A stretch of 64,000 bases of DNA from Haliotis asinina (GCF_037392515.1 NC_090292.1:43885747-43949746), one strand, 5' to 3'; shown: positions 51,856-62,325, counted from the first letter of the stretch. Numbers and translations are program-made. The notes: generated from the letters alone by a model not told the origin.

Positions 51856-52660
51856 TACAGTATATATGAGTATTCTAGTTTAAATTTGAATTGGATAGAT
51901 GTTTTACTAGACTGACGCGTTCGGAAATGCCCTAAACCACGAAAGTACAAACATGAAGCCCTCCAATGACCTTGTCCGACGTCTTCGGCTAGAAAGAGTC
52001 TCTGTGCTTGTAGTGTTGAAAAAACTACAGGATACTAAAGTGATTGTAGTAAAGACTCATTGTGTGAAACTACGTATAACCTGTGTGATTGAAAACTGGC
52101 TTTCAGGACACGCATGTCTGTCTGCGTATGATTACAGGTGGAGTTAAGGCGTTAACACCACTGCTTTTTGTAGAAGTCAGGTATTCAACTAGTATGCGTA
52201 GTGAAATGTCCGATTCACAAGTGCAACTCTAACCAATTTTGTTACTGTGTATTAGTGAACGATTCATAGATCTGGAAATAAATCAATCCCACTGAAAATT
52301 AATATGATAGATCAATTAGGACTGGAAAAGAAGCACATCTGTTATACAATTTGGACAACAATTTTTTATTGAAGTTACTTGTTGTACACGTGCACATTTA
52401 GTTTGTTTCTTAACTATATAAGCACATTGTCAACATAGTCTTAAACTAGGTAGCAATTCTTTAGCACAGAAAATATTGTTCAAATTTGAACACGCATAAT
52501 ACTTGTCCTGGTGCACTCAGTTGTACATGAATTTCGTGGACTGAACAGTCTGGAAGGCAGTATCTGTCATCAACCCTCGTGGTGACGAAGAACAACATAT
52601 TTGCATGTAATTATATTATTCAAATAGATACACTCATGCATTCGGTTCTTTTCTTGTTCT
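51856..52660. other. No gene recognised; array boundary
   Basis: Sequence outside the U1/LINE array. A 64-codon frame on the plus strand (51953-52147, MKPSNDLVRRLRLERVSV) faintly resembles the N-terminal helix-turn-helix of Tc1-like transposases and may be a relic. The rest is AT-rich with nothing I can assign. Confidence 0.4.
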
Positions 52661-53265
52661 TTGTTGCTGTTCTGTGTGATGGTGTCTTTGGAGTTGTATT
52701 AAACCTACCCCGTGAGAAACAATGCTCTGCTCATTGACCCAATTTCTCCTTAGAAAACAGAGCTAGATTTCCTGACATCCCTTTTACAAACTCTTGCGAA
52801 GCAACTGACAGTTCTGTGACAATATACAAGGCCTGTGAGTCAAATGTGGGTGTTAAAACCGCCTTGATGTGAACCTGCAGGTCGGAAACTTGGTGGTTTC
52901 ACTGGGCATTCCACACCACAGGGATGCTCTCATTGTGTGAAGCAATTTAACTTTAATAGAAATGCTGTCTGTGTATATCCTGACTCAGGTTATTGGTCTC
53001 TACTAAATCAAGCTGATATCTCAAAATTTGAAATGACTCGGTATGCAGAGCCAATGATGACTGAAAGTATAAATGAAGTACAAAGTGTATGAAGATACCG
53101 GCATTCTGCAACTACTCTATTTTGTGGCTGTGGTAATGTATGCCATAAGCCCAATGTATAACCTGCTCCTTGGTACAGAAATCTGTTCTGTGTTTGGATT
53201 GATAGTAACATTTTGAAGAAACGAGACCTTCCAATATTTGAAAAAAAAACGTGCCGAGAAAACAG
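52661..53265 (+). pseudogene. EnSpm/CACTA-like transposase relic
   Basis: In shifting frames the plus strand reads GVVLNLPREK (near 52690), then EPAGRKLGGFTGHSTPQGC and SHCVKQF, YWSLLNQADISKFE (52868-53089, open until a TGA), and after the stop RYRHSATTLF and VWIDSNILKKRD. This order matches the LNLPR, GRK-CGFxGHSxxxGCSxC, Y-S-L and W--NIL signposts of Transposase_21-type (tnp2) proteins of EnSpm elements. It has stops and frameshifts and no ends were located. The assignment is from remembered motifs. Confidence 0.55.
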
Positions 53266-54954
53266 TTCATGTAAGTATAGTCATGTCACTGCTAGAGAAA
53301 AGGAAACAGAATCATTGTATGCCTTGAAAGACTGACTTACCTTCCTCACCTCATATGGACATATGGCAAACGCTTGTCCGTGCTTGTAAACATACCCGTA
53401 GGCAATCCATTACACATATCGTCATAGATATGATATAGCCGATCGATGTTTTCTCAGTTTTGTACAAGACGTAGACCTATCTACGGCACCGATTTCCTCA
53501 CGGCAAACATGCATTTTCATTGTCATCTGAAAGACAGTATCAATATCAGAGTGAGTGAGGTAATATTTAAGGTCACAGCGGCATTATTTCAGCTGTATTG
53601 TGATTAGGGATGCTGTAAATTTCGAAATAAATACAAAGGTATTTAATATACTTACCTGTCTGCAAAGTAGAGTGTATACAATATAACTAAATGTAACACT
53701 GGTATGCTCAAACTGGTTGCACTTTATTTTTATCTGAGGAACCTCATCTTTTTTCATGCTGTTTCGAAAGATTGTACATAATAGTAAAGATTATCAAAGT
53801 CCCAGTCTCGCTTCGGGCTTTGCGTCTGTACTATGTGCAAAAATTTGTTAATGATGGGTGGGAACGGGTCCCCATTCCCCATTCAAAAAGCAACTTAAAT
53901 TGGTATATCTGACTAAATCCCCATACTACACATACACTAACGATGTGAATGTCATCCTAAAGTCCCGATCACGGAAGCGATTTCTGATGAGTAATTTATA
54001 ACGCAAGCCTGGAGTTCTTAAGACGACTGTTCCTCGTCAATGCTGTGATTTCTATCAATTTTGAGCTGATCAATCGGTATCGTCATCTGGTGAACACAAA
54101 AAGCATGCATGAGACGTTCCAAACAAAGACTGGACACAATTCATTTCACTTTGCAAACAAGTTGACTCAACAAGCATTGTTAGGCTCTCAGACATTTTCC
54201 ACCGAAATTACACAAACACCTTCTTCGATATCAGAAATAAATGCGCTCCCACCGTTCAAATCAACCCCGAACTAAAGACAGCCCTTTGATGGAAACCAGT
54301 TGGAAAATGGCTGAAATAATGCCGATATGACTTAAAATTTGAACTCGATCACCCACCAGCCTGGCAGTCAATTCGTGTGCAGCTTGTCGAATCTTTCCAC
54401 TCCACATCGGTATCACAACCTGTTATTACTGGCCACCGCACCTGTGTACAGTCTGTCCATGTTTTATAACGTGGCCAAGGCCGCTTCGCCATCAGCTCGT
54501 CTTTCGCTGTAAGTCGGAGCGACGGTAGTGCACGGACTTCACGTGGTTGAAACTGACACGACACAGGGAGACATCATGTCCTGACGTAAACTGATGCATG
54601 GCCGTATTTTTTCTCGGACAGTTATATTCTGATATTGAAATTTGTGTTTTTGAACACAAACTGACGCATGTAGAAAAATATGTTTTTGCTATTCCACGGC
54701 TCACTCAACAATGTCTGGCTGTATGGGACGTATATATTCAAACATATGTTGATTTTCTTAATGCCACATGTCGTATGCAACTGGTGATTTTACTGAATTT
54801 TGACACAGGCAAGACCTAGTGGCTCGGTAAGAGTTCCACCGTAACCCACGCTCAAAATGCAGACGTATTTAATGTTGAACGAAAAGGGTGAGCATTGTGC
54901 ACAATAAGGAAATATTTAAATGGTGGCTTCTTGAACGTCACAACTAAACAAATA
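53266..54954. other. No gene recognised
   Basis: Mostly AT-rich intergenic sequence. A short GTGAGTGAGG-initiated segment (53551-53600, on the minus strand ending in the family's GTGA/CTCAC tail) is a decayed LINE/SINE 3' tail. A possible minus-strand splice donor (AAG/GTAAGT, 53340) exists, but the sequence before it has stops in all frames, so no exon is called. Confidence 0.4.
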
Positions 54955-55334
54955 TTGTGAGAGATCGTGGTCGCCTGAGGGTGACGCCCAACAGACAGGA
55001 TCGTTAGATTGTGAACTCCCATTTACGTAACTGCTTCCTTCAAGCCACGACTACAGCTCGACACAGACAACAGAGACTTCTGCGGGAACGACAGCGCCTG
55101 AATTGGAGACACATGCAGTGGCGTGACATTGTCTTCACTTATGAGAGCTTATTTCGTATCGATGCCGCAGGCGGTCTTGTCAGCATCTGGCGTCGTAAGA
55201 ATAAACGGATCCGTGGCCTCTGTGTTTTGGAAACTGACCGTTGCGGATTGCCTTCCATTTCGCTCCAAGACCTCATTCGGTTCTCCGAGTGCACACACCG
55301 CCAGACTCACCCAATAATTCCTGACTATCAGTAA
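54955..55334 (+). pseudogene. Tc1-like transposase relic
   Basis: Plus-strand reading gives RGRLRVTPNRQDR, a stop, then HLRNCFLQATTTARHRQQRLLRERQRLNWRH and WRDIVFTYESLF, followed by an AGGLVSIWRRKNKRIRG segment. This corresponds to the middle of a Tc1 transposase, with VFTDESRF degraded to VFTYESLF so that the first catalytic Asp is lost. It is not close to the intact element at 14220. Confidence 0.65.
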
Positions 55335-55625
55335 CACCCAGACGATGAACTGACCTGATCGACCACAAGTAATTCGTACCTTGTTTTATGTGAGACTGTT
55401 GACCCGTTTCTTTTGTAGTTGGGTATACATTCTAAGAACAAGTAACAACCGGAATTGTATTTACCTCATGACGACTGTTTCTTATACCGGCGTGACTTGA
55501 CGAAACTGCGTATTGGCAAAGTAAGATTGCCATTTGAACTGAGAGGATATTATACCAACAATACTGCGACTATGTATAGTGTGTAAGACATGCTTGATGA
55601 TGAATTTCATTTTGTCCATCTTATG
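55335..55625. other. No gene recognised
   Basis: About 290 nt of AT-rich sequence between two relics, with no feature I can support. Confidence 0.35.
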
Positions 55626-55875
55626 AAAGCTTAGGCACCCGTGGCGAGCCACCTCCTCGTGGTAGGTGCTGGGTAACGCCAGGAGGTCGGCACCCCCTCC
55701 GTTGAGGACCTGGAGGCATATTTGGCTCACCAACACGTTTGCCGTGGACTGCGGTCCTGTGTCGGTGGAGGAAGGGATCCTGGTGGTTGAGTACTGTCAA
55801 CGGGTCTGGGACCGTGTTCCTGTTGCTCAACACAACACTTTGGCCTTGATTTCACCTAGACGGGTGGTAGAACTG
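55626..55875 (+). repeat. GC-rich dispersed repeat, family unknown
   Basis: A sharply bounded GC-rich island (CCCGTGGCGAGCCACCTCC ... CGGGTGGTAGAACTGGCCCG) in AT-rich DNA. A frame is open through it (RTWRHIWLTNTFAVDCG ... VVELARFMK). It looks like a mollusc interspersed repeat or the 5' part of a LINE, but I cannot name it. Confidence 0.35.
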
Positions 55876-55939
55876 GCCCGGTTCATGAAATCATACATAT
55901 ATATGTTTGTGGTTACTTTAATATGTCTCGTCTTGGTAA

Positions 55940-56110
55940 ACATATGTGTGCATACTATGCATGTACTGTTTCACTATGTTGATTTCTCCGTCATAAGGGA
56001 TAAAATATTCAGCCTCAAGACAGTAAAGGACCTTTTCAATATGGTTAATTATCATTTAATCATTTCTTTTTTTAAAACAGATATGTTTGTTAAATGCATG
56101 TAAATAGATG
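55940..56110 (+). pseudogene. LINE ORF2 C-terminus relic (plus strand)
   Basis: Reads VLFHYVDFSVIRDKIF then TVKDLFNMVNYHLIISF before a stop at 56103. It is the same C-terminal segment as the minus-strand relic at 57493-57650 (VEFSITRDKYF, IMDLFTSVRSHLIIGVL), so the two are copies of one LINE family distinct from LINE-A and LINE-B. Confidence 0.65.
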
Positions 56111-56370
56111 AAGTTTTATTCTTGGTTGTGCAGCTCATGAACTTATTAATGATTGTGGCTGTATCGTCTCGGGAGTTTGAGGTACCTACTCTTCCAGATT
56201 ACCGGATAACAGCTCTATTTTCACCGCTGAATCTAACGCCATGTTAACGTATGTAATCTTTTCAGACTGTCTTTCTTGCCTTCTGGCTATTAAAAATATT
56301 TCTTGTAAACATCCACTTTTAACTGAAATTATTGAAATGTACAATAATCTTGCCCGTGTTTTATATTATT
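56111..56370 (+). pseudogene. LINE RNase H-like segment relic
   Basis: In one frame around 56205-56340 the plus strand reads SSIFTAESNAM, then after a frameshift FSDCLSCLLAIKNISCKHP and LLTEIIEMYNNLARV. The pattern (TAE, SD-LS-L-AI) is that of the RNase H-like domain found in I-group LINEs such as Nimb. Both catalytic-site neighbourhoods (TAE and SD) are still visible, but the frame is broken. Confidence 0.55.
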
Positions 56371-56379
56371 GTCTACTTT

Positions 56380-56945
56380 ACATGAAATGTTTTTAACCCC
56401 CCCCCCACCCCTATGTGACGTATGTGATAACCTAGTGTTTCCATTGCCCATCGTAGACAGATTTTACTATCCCAAATGGTCTTATTTTTGTACAAATTGC
56501 TTTCCTCACAATAAGGTTGAGGCATTGCCGATGTGTCATTAGAATTCAACTCACTCAGAAACTTCATCTCAGACTAGAATCAGAATTGTATAATCGTGTT
56601 TTCATCAAAAATGGAAAAAAAACAACAGTTTAACCAATTTACTCAATTTTATTAGTTCACGGGATACAGTGATAACATGACAAATACAAATAGGAAAACA
56701 CACATAACAGGTTGTCTTGTCTCACTTTATTGCCCTAGAAAACAATTACTCAAAGGCCAAATTCACTACGACTCACAGTTGCCTTGGGGCTAAAATACAT
56801 TACTTCATTGTTTAAATTCTCAGGTTATGCAACTAATTTGAAATATCTAATACAAGTCATATACGTGCGATATATTGTTGAGTAGGAAATGACTGTCTTC
56901 GTTGAGGCAGTATCGAGTGTTCTACCTTTAAGACAGGTTACTGTT
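56380..56945. other. LINE 3' tail relic and unassigned sequence
   Basis: A poly(C) run at 56397-56406 and, at about 56515-56560, GAGGCATTGCCGATGTG ending in CAACTCACTCAG, a decayed plus-strand copy of the LINE tail seen elsewhere. The stretch from 56570 to 56945 shows nothing I can identify. Confidence 0.45.
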
Positions 56946-57655
56946 AGTGAGTGAGTGAGTTTATATTTAACGTCACATCGGCAATATTTCAGCCATATCG
57001 TGACGGGAACAAAACACTGAAATGGAATATATGTGTATTATAAAAAACCTGTCGACAAAGGACAGTAAAACAACTACAGTATAACAATTTGAGTTAAAAC
57101 TAGCATGGAGAGATAAAACTAATATCAACATTTAGACAATACAATATAAAAACTATAGATCGCCAACAAAAGAAGGTAGATCACCATACTAGGGACCATG
57201 GGGACTTACAGTATCTTTGCTACCTGCAACGACCCTAGTTGGATTTACACCATCCCTTCAGCTGCTGGTGAGTGTACAATATGCTAGCCAAAATTAAAAC
57301 AACAGGAATACTACGATTAAAAACCTGGTAGACTTAAATTTTCTATGAATGTTTTTGGACTTATGTACTCTCTCAGGAGGACAATAATTATACAATACTT
57401 CAACCCCCTTTGAGGGTACAGCCACTAACAACTCTAGTTACGAATCTAAACTACCAATTACTAAAATACATCATTTTACAGAAATATATTGCTCATAATT
57501 CAATCAGAAAATCAATGTCTTTTAAAACTCCAATAATTAAATGAGATCTAACGCTGGTAAAAAGATCCATAATTGTTTTAACTGTAAAATACTTATCCCT
57601 TGTGATGGAGAATTCAACACAGTCAAGCAAGATATGCTTGACCGTACAAGGTTAC
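56946..57655 (-). mobile_element. 5'-truncated LINE with (CTCA)n tail
   Basis: On the minus strand it starts in ORF2 (VKHILLDCVEFSITRDKYF), stops at 57495-57493, continues in a ~530-nt 3' UTR and ends with CGATATGGCTGAAATATTG and a (CTCA)n tail at 56959-56946. The His/Cys-containing HILLDC segment is typical of the ORF2 C-terminus of I-group LINEs. The tail resembles the ends of the SINEs in this window. Confidence 0.7.
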
Positions 57656-57978
57656 TTTTAATATTATCCAGTGCCATTACCCAGATATTGTTTTAAAACG
57701 AATGCTTATTGTGCTGTCTCCAACAGACAATACGCTCAACGACGCTAAGGCTGAAATGACGTCGGATGAAAAACAGAAAAAAAACATACACACACATCAC
57801 AGCATGGAGCTAAACGTCAGATAGTGGGTTAAGGTGAATGAAAACACGTACAGCTAAACACTCATCTCTTACACTATACAGAGCTGTTTCATTGAGATAC
57901 ACCAGGGATACCTGTAACATTATTCCAAACTGGCAACATTGTTACCAAGACAACATTACCACAGTGCTATCGCTATTC
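57656..57978. other. No gene recognised
   Basis: AT-rich sequence of ~320 nt between a LINE and a SINE, with no supported feature. Confidence 0.35.
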
Positions 57979-58264
57979 AGTTCTTAAAAGCCCCGGGGTA
58001 GAATAGGCTTTCAGCAACCCATGCCTGCCATAAAAGGCGACTCAGCTTGTCGTAAGAGGCAACTAACGGGATCGAATGGTCAGGCTCGCTGACTTGGTTG
58101 ACACATGTCATCGGTTCCCAGTTGCGGAGATCGATGATCATGTTGTTGGTCACTGGATTGTCTGGTCCAGACTCGATTATTTACGGCCCGTCGCCATATA
58201 GCTGGAATATTGCTGAATGCGGCTTAAACCTAACCTCACTCACTCACTCACTAAGTTCTTAAAA
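57979..58264 (+). mobile_element. Abalone-type SINE with 11-bp target duplication
   Basis: The element is 57990-58253, flanked by AGTTCTTAAAA at 57979-57989 and 58254-58264. It begins GCCCCGGGGTAGAATAGG, contains a B-box-like GGGATCGAATGGTC, and ends with CATATAGCTGGAATATTGC and a CTCACTCACTCA tail. The exact flanking duplication shows insertion by target-primed reverse transcription. I recall this SINE as abundant in Haliotis genomes. Confidence 0.85.
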
Positions 58265-58269
58265 TAATA

Positions 58270-58447
58270 GCCGACTACAGGCATCAGGTGGTGTGGCCCG
58301 CTGGCACATGTCACACTATCCCAACATCAATGCCCATGGCGTTAATCACTGAGTTGTCTGGTCGAGACACAATAACGTACAAATCACCGCCATACAGCTG
58401 AAATGTTCCTGACTGAGCAATTAAACAAACAAACAAACAAACAAACA
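58270..58447 (+). mobile_element. Decayed SINE with (AAAC)n tail
   Basis: It aligns loosely with the 3' two thirds of the neighbouring SINE (GGCACATGTCA, GTTGTCTGGTC, CCGCCATACAGCTGAAATG) and ends in an AAAC microsatellite at 58423-58447. Confidence 0.6.
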
Positions 58448-58511
58448 CAACTTCCCCAGGCGCGTCCTCGCCCACATCGGTGTCAACACATTCAACGTCA
58501 CGTGATGTATT

Positions 58512-58686
58512 CTAATTCTGTACCGACCTCAGCTCCAGATAGCCGGAACAGCTGACTGAGGCAGGCTGCCCCTCATATTTGAGCCCATCGTACATCCTTG
58601 CTTCATCAACGACATCGTAGTGAGGAGCATCTCCTGCCTCTGGGGGCACGTCCATGTTCTGGGTAGGAGTGACGTACAGTTGGAAC
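58512..58686 (-). CDS. EGF-repeat receptor, last coding exon (cytoplasmic tail)
   Basis: Terminal coding exon. The acceptor TTTGCAG precedes position 58686, and the frame continues from the transmembrane exon in phase 2 to a TAG at 58512-58514. It encodes ~58 residues, FQLYVTPTQNMDVPPEAGDAP and onward, with tyrosine motifs HYDVV, MYDGL, KYEG and GYLEL. YDGL and YLEL are YxxL motifs 13 residues apart, slightly wider than a classical ITAM. It is probably a signalling or endocytic tail of a phagocytic or immune-type receptor (inference). The matching phase and co-linear order with the exon at 59920 support one gene. Confidence 0.8.
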
Positions 58687-59919
58687 CTGCAAATGTTTGA
58701 CAGGCATCATGTTATGGACACGTATTATGGATAACTTCGTCAACACAGTGCATAAAGAGCTGTTATCTCTACTCTGCGTATTCGTTTAAACCTGTTTGTT
58801 TATACTACATATATCTTACAATATCGGACTAGGCTAGGTCAAGTTGGATGACGTGAAATTTTATACTTTAGATAGATGTTCATGCTGTTATTCACATGAT
58901 TATCTGAACGAGACTCAATTATTTACATATAGCTGGTATATTGCTGAATACCGGATAACACCAAACGTAAATATTCACTCGCTCATGTGTCTAACTGCCA
59001 CGCTGGTACGTTGCTTTGTTTTTGTTTCCGTGTTTTCAGGACCTGTTTTATTCTACCCTCACAAATCACTCCCCATGCATCCAAACATGTGAAATTCATG
59101 TCCGTCATGTAGTTCTAATGTGTCTACTTGTGCGACGTGTAAAATTCCTATATGTCATTCACTTTGTATGAATATTATCAAGGTATTCCCGTGTATCTAC
59201 TTGTGGGTTGTTTTATCATACCTATGACCCGCTTCCGCTGTGTGTTTGTAATGACGAGATAAGGAAATAGTAACATCATGTCAGCACGAGGCAAAACCGG
59301 AATTGAAATGATCAATCGAATCTTCCGTGTAATGCCTCGGTCAGCTCAGGTTGGTGCATGGCGGGCTACAAGCTGTATATTCGGTCCGTGAAGACCAGAG
59401 TGAAACACAACGAACTACGTTCCATCTCGTCAATACGTGACGTGTGATATTATTTATATATTGCATTGTCTTCTTTAATTACAACGTTTAAGTTTTCATG
59501 CTAGTTTTATGTTTATATCTGTGATATTGTAGTATTTTACTGTCCATCGTTGACATGTTTTTTTATAATGCATACATATTCCTTACCAACGTTAAATGTT
59601 CTCGTCACGATATGGCTGAAGTATGTGACCTTAAAAGTTAACTAACTCACTCACGAGTATTTTACTGTCCATCGTTGGCACGTTTTTTATAATGTACATA
59701 CATTTCTTCCTAATGCTAAATGTGGCTAAATATTGACGGTGTGACGTAAAATGTTTTCTCACTCACTCACCCTACCTCTTCAATACAAAATAAGACATTC
59801 ATACGCTGAACACAGAACACCACAGCAGTTCACGTGGGTTCCGGTTTAACTCTAAGGAACCACGTGCTATTGTGAATTCGCGTTACAGAATCTCGTGGTA
59901 CATTCATGCCATCACTCAC
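58687..59919 (-). other. Intron between the transmembrane and tail exons
   Basis: A 1.23-kb intron bounded by GTGAGT at its 5' end (59919-59914) and TTTGCAG at its 3' end. It contains a SINE 3' fragment near 58890-58990 (CATATAGCTGGTATATTGC), a segment duplicated in the next intron and two LINE tails. Confidence 0.7.
59296..59857 (+). repeat. Intronic duplication split by a LINE-tail insertion
   Basis: 59296-59436 and 59776-59857 together match 60291-60497, in the neighbouring intron, continuously (TCTTCCGTGTAATGCCTCGG ... CACAGAACACCA). The insertion 59437-59775 consists of two head-to-tail LINE 3' tails, each with TTTACTGTCCATCGTTG at its start and CTCACTCAC at its end. It is flanked by CTCGTCAATAC and CTCTTCAATAC, an 11-bp target duplication with one change. 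Confidence 0.75.
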
Positions 59920-60040
59920 CTTTCTGTTCTCAAACGTTGACAGTAACTGCAGCATGTAGCCAGGGCAACCATTACAAGGAAAATGAGAAAGGCTGCAGCT
60001 AGTCCTGCAGATAGCGATGTTGCCAATTCAACGTCGATAC
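59920..60040 (-). CDS. EGF-repeat receptor, transmembrane exon
   Basis: A 121-nt exon with acceptor TTTGGTAG before 60040 and donor GTGAGT after 59920. It begins in phase 1 (as the upstream EGF exon ends) and ends in phase 2. It encodes GIDVELATSLSAGLAAAFL then IFLVMVALATCC and the basic SYCQRLRTER. That is a ~24-residue hydrophobic helix followed by Cys-Cys and Arg/Lys-type residues, the order expected for a type I single-pass membrane protein entering the cytoplasm. A tandem copy of its 5' border lies in the adjacent intron near 60095-60160. Confidence 0.82.
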
Positions 60041-60787
60041 CTACCAAACAACGTGGATAACAAGTTAATCTAATAAAGAAGAACGTTTACTTTAGTCCCG
60101 TTGATGGTGTTGTAACCAGCTCTACGTTAATACCCACTATACAACGAAGATAACGAGTTAATAAAATGAAGGAGAGTCTACTGCTTGCCTATTGATAGTG
60201 CTGTAGCCAAACGAAGGGGCTTACAAGTTACTACAACAGCGACAAATGGTTGCACGAAATAATACTCGTCTCGCGTTAAATAGTAGCTTCACTAATTAAA
60301 ATGATGCATCGATTCTTCCGTGTAATGCCTCGGTCAGCCTAGTTGGGTACAGGGTGGGCTACAAACCTTCATATTCGGTCCATGAAGACCAGACTTTAAC
60401 ACAACGAACAGCATCCCACCTCGTCAATACAAAATGAGACATTCATGCGCTGAACACAGAACACCAAAGCAATTCACATGAGTCCCAGTTTAACCCACGA
60501 CAGCGGCAAATGGTTGCTCGAAATAGTACTCGTCTTGCATTACCCAGACGATGTCCTACATTCCTACTTTACCACAAATACTGTATATGCGTACCCTATT
60601 CAGGGAGGAGAGTTACACCATTATCACGTTCTTGAGGAGTATTCGATAAAGACCAACTGTTACCAGATACGGACATCATTTTACTTTTATTAATATTAGA
60701 AGCAACCACCTGACCCTGATTAACCATTACGAGTCCCCTTTAGCCTGTAATTACATGACGTACATCTGCTTGAACAAGTCTTACATC

Positions 60788-60864
60788 CAGCCCCACAATA
60801 GGAGTCTATAAGTCCAGACACACAGGATGAACCCAACTGTCATTGTCCTCCATCAGAACCACCT
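60788..60864 (-). pseudogene. EGF pseudo-exon fragment
   Basis: On the minus strand it resembles the 3' part of the EGF exon (61216-61300): GGTTCTGATGGAGG, then TCATCCTGTGTGTCTGGAC. The frame is interrupted by stops and the matching splice sites are missing. It is a decayed partial exon duplication. Confidence 0.65.
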
Positions 60865-60869
60865 GATAC

Positions 60870-61195
60870 ATCATCACGTGTTTAACTGTTACATGACGTA
60901 CATACAATTGCTCTCACGTGTTAAACTGTTACTTGACGTACATACAATTGCTCTCACGTGTTAAACTGTTACATGACGTACATACAATAGCTCTCACGTG
61001 TTAAACTGTTACATGACGTACATACAATAGCTCGCACGTGTTAAACTGTTACGTGACGTACATGCAATAGCTACCTGATACATCATCACGTGCTAAACTG
61101 TTGCGTGACGTACATACAATAGCTACCTGATACATCACCACGTGTTAAACTGTTACATGACGTACATACAATAGCTACCTGATACATCATCACGT
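60870..61195. repeat. Minisatellite, ~45-60-bp units
   Basis: At least seven imperfect copies of CACGTGTTAAACTGTTACATGA followed by CGTACATACAATAGCT, some with an extra ACCTGATACATCATCA. It abuts the donor site of the EGF exon. On the minus strand the extra segment reads TATCAG/GTAGCT, a donor-like sequence repeated three to four times. Confidence 0.85.
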
Positions 61196-61197
61196 AC

Positions 61198-61542
61198 CTG
61201 ATGCACTGTTGCAATCAGTTCCGTAGTGGGAGTCTACACATCCAGACACACAGGTTGACCCCAGTTGACAATATCCTCCATCACAACCACCTGGACATGC
61301 TGTACAGTTATCTCCTGGAATGTCACATGGTATGCTGCATCTCTGGCCATGATATCCTGGCTCACAACCCTCGGTGCAGCGTCCACTACCGTCGACAGAT
61401 TGATAACACAGGTTACCTTTACAATGACCATCGCACACGGAGAAGCATTTCAAATCAAAGTACCCTGTGTCACAGTCAGTGAGGCAATGTCCCGTCCTGT
61501 TGTCGCAGTCAAAACAGTGCTGGTTGTCCAGACATGGGCCAG
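61198..61542 (-). CDS. EGF-repeat receptor, extracellular EGF exon
   Basis: A 345-nt exon, flanked by acceptor TTCATTTTCAG and donor GTACGT, with phase 1 at both ends, the usual layout of shuffled EGF exons. It encodes ~115 residues with about 22 cysteines in laminin/EGF-like spacing: CLDNQHCFDCDNRTGHC, CFSVCDGHCKGNLC, GRCTEGCEPGYHGQRC and CQLGSTCVSGCVDSHYGTDC. The repeats resemble those of MEGF10/11, SREC-like scavenger receptors. With the transmembrane and tail exons downstream this is the membrane-proximal ectodomain; the 5' end of the gene is not visible here. The open frame continues past the acceptor by chance. Confidence 0.85.
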
Positions 61543-61710
61543 CTGAAAATGAAGCTACAGGTAGATATTCATAGGTGAGTGAGTTCGATTTGACTGACAG
61601 TGTGTGATGAAAGTTCATTCTGAAGCATAGTCTTAAAAATAGTCACTGCAAAGGCTTTGGATATTGTCGACATGGCTATTAATATTAACACATTTATCAG
61701 CGCAAAGTAA

Positions 61711-61778
61711 ATCAGTGAGGCAATGTCCCGTCGCGTTGTCACAGTCAGAACAATGCTGTTTGTCCAAACATGGGATAG
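61711..61778 (-). pseudogene. EGF pseudo-exon, 5' part only
   Basis: It copies the first ~65 nt of the EGF exon including its acceptor (TTTCAG/CTATCCCATG). It reads IPCLDKQHCSDCDNATGHCL before leaving the similarity and losing the rest of the EGF module. No donor is seen. It could be a skipped or decayed duplicated exon. Confidence 0.65.
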
Positions 61779-61789
61779 CTGAAATTTCG

Positions 61790-62184
61790 TGTGCAGGTAT
61801 TTATCACATGATATTTGCAAAGGATTTAATATACTGAATGTGGTGCGTAAATAGCGTTGGCAGTTCTACCCTTGACCTTTTCTGAAAGTTAATATATTGA
61901 CTCCAAATAACTGAAAGCCTCTATACCTTACAACGGGTAACGAAGTAACGAGGTCAGATGAGCAATATTAACGATAGACTTTCTACCTTGAGTATAAAGT
62001 ACCGAGTATGTTATCCATATGTACAGCTTCTCCATGTCGGTCATTCTGTTTACCTATACCAACCTGAAAGAACAATGTGTGACAAAGAAGATTGCCCCCT
62101 CAACGCAAGCAAAGAAACAACAACCGTTGGCTTACAAGATAAACGTCCAGGAGATATGCAAATAAAAACACTCACATGAAAGTG
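61790..62184. other. No exon recognised
   Basis: Probably intron of the receptor gene or upstream sequence; a 73-codon plus-strand frame here has no protein-like features. Confidence 0.35.
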
Positions 62185-62325
62185 GATGAGTGTGTGGGTT
62201 CATTTAGCAATGTTCCAGCAATATCACGCAAGAAACGGCCTTCATACCCATGTGATAATTCGAACCTTCGTCTTAGGCACGAGAAGCGAATCTTTTAACC
62301 ACGACTCCCTAAGAGGTGAAAGAAG
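62185..62325 (-). mobile_element. tRNA-derived SINE
   Basis: On the minus strand it starts with a tRNA-like head: A-box-like GTGGTTAAAAGATTCGC and B-box-like GGTTCGAATTATC. It continues into GATATTGCTGGAACATTGC, the tail motif shared with the LINE and SINE ends in this window. It is not a functional tRNA because no clover-leaf acceptor stem is formed. Confidence 0.65.

Larger units (their letters stand above)
60041..61197 (-). other. Intron between the EGF and transmembrane exons
   Basis: A 1.16-kb intron. It holds the second copy of the local duplication (60291-60497), an EGF pseudo-exon and a minisatellite that abuts the upstream exon. Confidence 0.7.

Noticed and set aside
53340-53550. 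Minus-strand exon ending in AAG/GTAAGT
   Set aside because: A donor-like site and an acceptor-like CTTTCAG exist, but all frames between them contain stops and no neighbour exon fits.
62230-62300. tRNA gene on the minus strand
   Set aside because: A- and B-box-like sequences are present, but no acceptor stem forms and the sequence continues into a SINE tail.
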